Assembly: GCA_001574975.1 (NCBI GenBank)
Contig: KQ965813.1
Coordinates: 110,370 to 174,369, forward strand
Reading direction: 5' to 3'
Source of the DNA: Gonapodya prolifera JEL478
Lineage: Eukaryota > Monoblepharomycota > Monoblepharidomycetes > Monoblepharidales > Gonapodyaceae
DNA length: 64,000 nucleotides
Shown piece after piece: positions 58,503 to 64,000 of the stretch (position 1 is its first letter; every line of letters starts with the position of its first letter). The translations under genes were made by a program, and so were the position numbers. The notes beneath the pieces are model-generated. The model was not told where the DNA came from and made no database searches. It worked only from the letters and a program-made list of their open reading frames with translations.

Positions 58503-59931
58503 TTACATACATAGACGACACCAGAGCCTCCACGTCGCATCGCCCGCCGTTCCTACATTCACCTCGCCGCTACCAATTCCATTCCTTCGTCTCTCCTCAT
58601 CTCCTTCCTTCCCGACCCTCCTCTCCCTTACCTCCCCTTGAATTTCCTTCCCACCGCTCGCACCAGTACTCCCACCATACAAACACCGCCCATCCGCACA
58701 TGCACCACCACGTTGACGACGATCCTCCACCACTGGCCAATCCGCCTGCAACTCCACCCCCCTCCGCTTAACCAACACCACCGTCCCAAAAAACACGCCC
58801 ACGACCAGGGCCGTCCACGCCATGGGGTCCATCTCTCCACTCGCCTCATCGCCCTCTTTCCCCTGCCCCTGCCCTTTCGCCCGCGCAGCACGCCGATCCC
58901 GCGCGGCTTTCATTTCGCGCAACCGCTGGTCTGTCCGCGTAAAGGCCGCTGCGTCGAACGCTCCGCCTCCGTTCTCGTCCGAGGTTGCGCCGTAGTGCTG
59001 CCGTTGGTGCTCGTCAAAGTCGAATGCGCTGGTGCCTCCCCCTGGGGCTCCTCCCGCACTTCCACCTCCCCCCGCCGCGCGGCCGCCACTGCCCGCCGCT
59101 CCCAGATCAGGACCCCCACCAGCGCCATATACGCCGCCACGCTCACCGCCGCCACCGTCGCCGCGCGAACGAAAAAACTGGTCTTGTGCATTTGCGCGGC
59201 GGTACTGGGCGGCGTGGTCGTTGAAACGTCCATGGTGGTCCACGCCCCTCTTGGCCATCGCGGGTGACGAGCGCCGGGGTCCAAACCCCGTTCCTGTCGG
59301 TCGAGTGGCACGTGAAAAGTGATGCGTGGGGAGAGACAGGTCGTATGAGCGCCGGGATGTGTCGTCCGAGAGGACTTCGTATGCGGAGGAGAGTTGGACG
59401 AAGTGGGCGTGCGCGGTGGGGGAGGTTGGGTTGAGGTCTGCGTGGGGGTTGGGGTGGGTATGGCGGGTGAGGGTGTGAGCGTCGGGGAAGGTTGGTGAAA
59501 GCGAAAACGGGGGCAGAGTAACGTGGACTCACCAGGATGGTGTTTCTTCGAGAGTGCTACATGGGGATCCACGGTCGGGATGATAGCCATAAACGCTCAA
59601 GAACCGCCCATAACTCACCATAAAACGCGTTCTTAATCTCTGCCTTTGTCGCCGTCTGAGAGACCCCCAACACCTCATAGTGGGTTCTGTGCTCGCTATG
59701 TCGCGCCATCGAGACTCTGCGCGACGAGTGGAATGCACATGCGAAGAGAGTGGGAGTGGCGCGGAGGGGGAGGAGGAAGGGAAGCGAGTGCGATGTGAAG
59801 TCGGAGGTGGAATTCGGGTGGGTGCGTGGGTGGGTGAGGCGAGGGACGCGAGGGTGGCGGGTGAAGGGGAGAGACAGAGCGGAAAGAGAGGAGAGCGCGA
59901 GGATGTCTGGTGGGAGATGGGCGCGGGGCAT
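58503..59931 (-). CDS. J-domain (DnaJ/Hsp40) protein with C-terminal membrane segment
   Basis: Start MPRAHLPPDILAL at 59931 (another ATG at 59976, and MARHSEHRTHYEVLGV further in). The J-domain is rebuilt from three exons: HYEVLGVSQTATKAEIKNAFY, then ALSKKHHP, then D plus LNPTSPTAHAHFVQLSSAYEVLSD and RRSYD. The splice joins HP and D, giving the HPD motif that stimulates Hsp70. The following region is Gly-rich (GDGGGGERGG), as in some type II proteins. Near the C-terminus MAWTALVVGVFFGTVVLV is one membrane helix. The long Arg/Ser/Pro-rich head with no acidic residues suggests import into mitochondria. The stop is at 58503-58505. Confidence 0.82.
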
Positions 59932-60307
59932 TGAGAGGGAAGTTGCGTGGGTAAGGTGGGTAAGAGACCGAAGCAACCAACTTCACTGTTCCTTGGCAAC
60001 TCAATGTTTGGTATTCGAGACTGATGAAAGTTAGTTGACATTAATTTGAAGCACGTCGCAAAAGAAACCTGTCTCCAGAATGAACCGTCGATCTCAGGCA
60101 CGTGCATGAGTGCAAAGGTATCATTACAAATTGCGTGACATTCAATAGTTGAGTAAGCAGCCTCTAGCTGTCCAAGATCATAACGCCCAACACCGAGAGT
60201 GGATTTAAACTGGGAACGTAAGGGGGCGACAGAACAACATCCTCTCGCCAATTAACATCAACCGATCTCTCTCCCCAGACCCCTGTCTACGCCAGCAGAC
60301 ATCCGAA

Positions 60308-61632
60308 TCACGTCCACTTCGAAAACTTAACACCACACTCCTTCGCCTAGTTCCACCACACCACGCACAACAAGTCACAATCAGTCCCCACCGAACCCTC
60401 TCAAATAAAACACCAACCCTCAACTCACCTCCCCAACATACTTTGCGACCTCGTAAAAATCAAATTCTGCGCCGTTCACATCCCTGCTCCAATCGTGGTC
60501 TTCCAGGACAAGGTCGTCGGCAAGGCAGAAGGTGCCGTCGATGAGGAGTGTGTTTGACGATCAGGTTGGAGGCCGTACCTTCGATGTCGATTTTGAGTAC
60601 CCTGTCCAACGTAGCGCAGACGTAGCGTGAGCTAGTGACTCAACATGGTGTCTCCAAGTCAACATATGGCACTCACACGTGGTCCTCCGGCGTGACCCAC
60701 CGCCTCAACATGGCCAAGAAGTCCACCAGCGTCACCTACACGCCATTCCGCAAATTCCCGTTCCGAGCGAAAGCCAATTGTCGAACAAAAGGTCAACAAG
60801 GTCAAACCATTCCCCACGGCTACCCCCCAATTCGAATCCTCACCTCAACCGCCGTCCCATTCCACCCTTCCGTCACCAAACTCGACCCCCAGCTCTCGAG
60901 CCCCCACTGGCTGCCGTGTGCAGGGTCGTCGATGTAGAACGTCGTCGTGCCGAAGGAGTCCGAGACGCAGGCGTCGAAGTACTGGGCGGGTGAGGGGCAG
61001 GGTCGGTGAGAGCTTCTTCGCCGGCCACCGGATGCGGCTCCATGCTTCATTCGGCCCCGGCGGACACCTCGCTCCGCTCATATTGTCGGTCCGCCCTCCA
61101 TGCTTCAACCTCGCCTCACCGGCCCCCNCCCCCCAATACTCAGAGTATAATCCCACCTCCTCGCCTCAGCATCCCACCTCTCCTGAAATGCGGGTTACAC
61201 TCGAACGCAATGACGATGTACTCGTCCTGGTCGTGTGGGTGGAGGCCGATGATTTCGCGGACGGAGTCGCCGATGCTGTGGGGGAGGGGGACAGGCGACG
61301 GAGAAGGTGGGGAGAAGAGCGAGGAATGAACGCTCTGCGTGAGTTAATTCGCCTCCGCCGTACGCCTGGCTCCTGGAAAATATTCCGATATTAGTCTTTG
61401 TGGGAGGCAGTGGAGGGGGATCCGGTGAGGGGTGCGAGAGGGAAGAGGGTGAAGGAACTCTCACCGGCGCCACACTATTCAATGCTCAATCGCCTGGCGA
61501 ACGAAAACGTGCCCAGGGACACCGTACCTGCCCCACCCGCGACACCAGGACAAGCAGCAGAGCACACGCAACGCCGAGCAGAATGCGCGGGAACGTGCCC
61601 GTGGAAAGGAGTGCGGTTGTGCGCAGGTACAT
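60308..61632 (-). CDS. FkbM-type SAM methyltransferase, membrane anchored
   Basis: Start MYLRTTALLSTGTFPRIL at 61632, followed by the anchor LLGVACALLLVLV. After a Pro-rich stretch the exons read SIGDSVREIIGLHPHDQDEYIVIAFECNPHFR, DACVSDSFGTTTFYIDD with WGLESWGSSLV, VTLVDFLAMLRRW with TPEDHV, and VLKIDIEG, then LLIDGTFCLADDLVLEDHDW and AKECGVKFSKWT. This is the FkbM order: AFExNP, A-x-S-D-x-x-G, W-G-S-S and LKIDIEG. Just after KIDIEG the frame shifts by one base (60545-60575), so either there is a small indel or an exon edge is wrong. One base is unknown at 61127. Fungal and protist FkbM proteins are mostly unassigned. The exon chain is moderately sure. Confidence 0.65.
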
Positions 61633-63180
61633 TGCGGGTATGGGTGACGCCTGCGGGTTCACCGATCTGCAGCCCAGGGGCGAGGGGCGGCGGTACTTGA
61701 ATACAAAAATGAAATTCTGCGACCCTATGCAACAACGGTCCACGACATCTCTGGAATTCCATGGAAATCTCATAATGCGAGGTCTGGGCGGCGTTTGGAA
61801 ACGGTCCCCGGAGCCGATTCCTGTACCTGCGAGGGGTCTAAGTTCTTCAACTGACCTGCAGCTTGACGTTTGCTGTCACAGCCATAATGATTCTCCGGTT
61901 TTATGTAACCATCAAGAAGCTGCTATGTACGAGGGAAATCTGGATCTTAACCTCCGAGTGCTAATCAATTGTTCCGGAAAGTACATGAATAGCATGCTGA
62001 GAGCGGTGTCAGAACCGGAGAGGAAGTGGAGTATGCGCGTAGGTAGGCGTCGTGATAATTTCTGCTGTTTCTTCAAACACAGAAAAGAGACTAACTAAGC
62101 GGTACCAAAGTCCGTGTGCTCCTCATGCATCGCCTGTTCACAGCCATATCGCACTCGTCCACGGCTGACGAGCTCAACCAGAGCTGGGGCTCATTCTTGA
62201 CCACGCTGGGGCACGATGGCGTATGCTTGCGTCCCAGGCGGAAGAATCCTCGCTTAATTTACCGTTCTCGAAGGAGATGACGGGGTGGATGTGTTGATAC
62301 CCAAATGTTTAGGGTAGGAGCGGAGCCGTCTGGACTTGGATTTCATGAAACGTTCAATGTGAGAGCCAACCATGTACAATATTCACAGAGCATTCTGCGC
62401 TTTAGCATGTTATGTTAGATTGCTTCATACTTCACGACTCAATATATCATCTTTCGCACTCCCTCCTCCGTCTGAAGCACCCGCAGTTGTTGAACTTGGC
62501 CGCGCATGTAAGCTGCACGGAAGGTAGGCGTTGGGTGCGTAAGGGAACTGCGGCAATGAGATCATTCTTCTTTAAATATAAGGTTTCGTCTGCTATCCTC
62601 TTCGTCAAGACTTCTGCTTCTCTACTGTAATGGTTCGCCGCCTCTCCGATCACTGGGACACGCCAAACCAAAAAATCAGTATGCGTCTTAGACTGATAAA
62701 CACACTTGCAGAGAATTACATCAAAAGACTTCAAACTAGACAACTAGCTCAGGTGGGGTGTTGCATTGGTGTTGCCCTTCAACACAATAATGTCTGCCAG
62801 CGGCCAATGTTCGTCCAACTAACTCTCCAGGCCCAACTCGCCTGATCGACGTGAAATGGCCCGCAAGATCCACCCAGAAGTGTAGGAAAGATGACGCCAA
62901 GACCGCCAATGGCCGAGGTGGCGCTCCAAAGCGGTTTAACTGTGTGGTCAAAATGGATGTGTATAAATGTATTTATTCAAGACTGTTTGATTCCAGAGCT
63001 CGTTCTCCCGAAAACTTGAATAAGCTCCCAGTAAAAATGTGAATACAGGAAGATACAGGCGTTACATATGTCGTTTGAGTGGCGGAAATCCAGTGGCGAA
63101 GCCGATTCCTGTGGACATACAACGCCTGCGAGGGATTTGTTCACCAAAAAACCCTGAACAACATTCGTTCCCGAAATACG
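61633..63180. other. Gene-poor interval
   Basis: About 1.5 kb without a supported gene. The open frame 61400-62098 is featureless and overlaps the FkbM anchor exon on the other strand. Frames at 62447-62951 (minus) were read for reverse transcriptase, integrase or transposase motifs and none were found. AT-rich text near 62390-62460 may be promoter or terminator DNA. Confidence 0.4.
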
Positions 63181-64000
63181 ATGCCCTCACAAGATCGCGA
63201 GCGCAAGGAAAATTGCGATGGAGAACTGAAACGGCCCCCGAGGTGAGGAACAAGTCTGTGTTCATCGCAATCGATCGAACCTTTACGAAATGTGCATCTC
63301 GGCAAGAATGACCGACAGGATAGCGGCGCTCGAGGCAGCTTTGGGACTGCCATCGCCGCCAAAGTCGAGAGAGGCGAAAGAACGAGGAACCAGGAACGGG
63401 ACCCGAAAGAAGGCGGACGTTAGTGCCAGGCTTGGCAGGGACGTCTCCCCACACTGCGACAACAACAATTCACAACGGCACGCTCGGTCATTCACAGAAA
63501 ATCATCAATGAAGGTGATCGCTCGAATATCTCTCGGCCTCACCATTTTCGCTTACAAGCTCCGAACAATTCTTGGCAGCCTTCAACTCTGAGGGGACCAG
63601 CAGTTCGGAGTTTGGGGACAGTTGTACGGAAGCTTTAGAGTTGACGAACCCGTCGACAGTGGTCCCATTTGTGTCGCCAGTGCCTAATCCAGCTGCCATT
63701 GAGATCTCTGTCTTTGACGGTCTTCCTCCGTTGCAGGATTTCGAGGAATGCAAACTTCTGCTACAAACCTATTTCAAACGTTTTGCATCTCGGTTTTCCT
63801 TTATGCACCCCCAAAATTTCAACGCTGGTGCAAAGAGCTTGAATATTCCACTTGAGGTAACTATAAGTTACAGTTGAACGTTTTTCCCCTTTGTCTGAGG
63901 AATTTACACCTAATGGTGCAGCATGATGGCCGTCGGCAATTTTTACCACGACAATGACATGTTTCGGAAAATGCACCAAAAGTCCCTCTCATTGTACATG
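63181..64000 (+). CDS. Fungal-specific transcription factor, 5' part only
   Basis: Runs off the window. A plausible first exon is MPSQDRERKENCDGELKRPP (63181 onward), joined in phase to MTDRIAALEAALGLPSPPKS, the heptad-type coil that follows the DNA-binding region in Gal4-type factors. After an intron (AATGAAG / GTGATC to TTACAAG) come FLAAFNSEGTSSSEFG and LPPLQDFEECKLLLQTYFKRF with RFSFMHPQNF, a classic start of the fungal transcription-factor middle homology region (P-x-x-xxxLxxxYFxxxxxxFPxxHxxxF). No Zn2Cys6 cluster is seen upstream; it may be missing, lie in an unseen exon, or be absent. Stop not reached. Confidence 0.55.

Noticed and set aside
61633-63180. Possible retroelement or transposon relic
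   Set aside because: No reverse transcriptase, integrase, RNase H or transposase motif, and no terminal repeats visible by eye.

Overview
The window is fungal nuclear DNA. It carries a division-1 chitin synthase, a laccase-type multicopper oxidase, a Zn2Cys6 regulator, SPT3, BRF1, VPS33 and a SAGA/TFIIIB/HOPS-type housekeeping set. Genes sit on both strands, are mostly 100-600 bp apart, and are cut by many short introns (about 45-110 bp, donors mostly GTGAGT, acceptors CAG or TAG). The lineage within Fungi cannot be fixed from the window; an intron-rich group such as a chytrid or a basidiomycete fits. Two runs of N (20093-20174 and 49891-50431) fall inside genes. All gene models are read by eye from translated exons and splice signals; exon edges are approximate except where stated.

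Layout. 0-15 kb: an MFS monocarboxylate-type carrier, a membrane-anchored methyltransferase, an unresolved Ser/Thr-rich gene, an SH3 protein with prion-like and Gly-rich tails, an mpaB/rubber-oxygenase-like (DUF2236) protein, an enoyl-CoA hydratase, and an endosulfine/Igo1-type PP2A inhibitor. 15.8-19.1 kb: an island almost free of CpG that holds a decayed F-box/LRR gene and a decayed ankyrin gene in divergent orientation. 19.4-25 kb: an intact-looking F-box/LRR gene, SPT3, an ataxin-3 type Josephin deubiquitinase, and phosphopantothenoylcysteine decarboxylase. 25-37 kb: a four-helix membrane protein, chitin synthase, two tandem GT47 exostosin-like genes and a decayed laccase, so a loosely cell-surface oriented stretch. 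37-48 kb: VPS33, a MYND-finger protein, a Zn2Cys6 transcription factor, methionine aminopeptidase 2. 48-64 kb: a kinesin-14, a Cys-rich secreted protein, a Dabb-domain protein, BRF1, a DUF1294 membrane protein, a J-domain protein, an FkbM-type methyltransferase and the 5' part of a fungal transcription factor.

The observations I would look at first are the CpG-depleted island with its CGA-to-TGA type nonsense in an F-box, and the 14-nt microexon in the ataxin-3 gene that carries the first two bases of the catalytic cysteine codon. I found no CRISPR array, no convincing tRNA or rRNA gene, no recognisable LTR element or other transposon, and no biosynthetic or defence cluster that I would call a new system.
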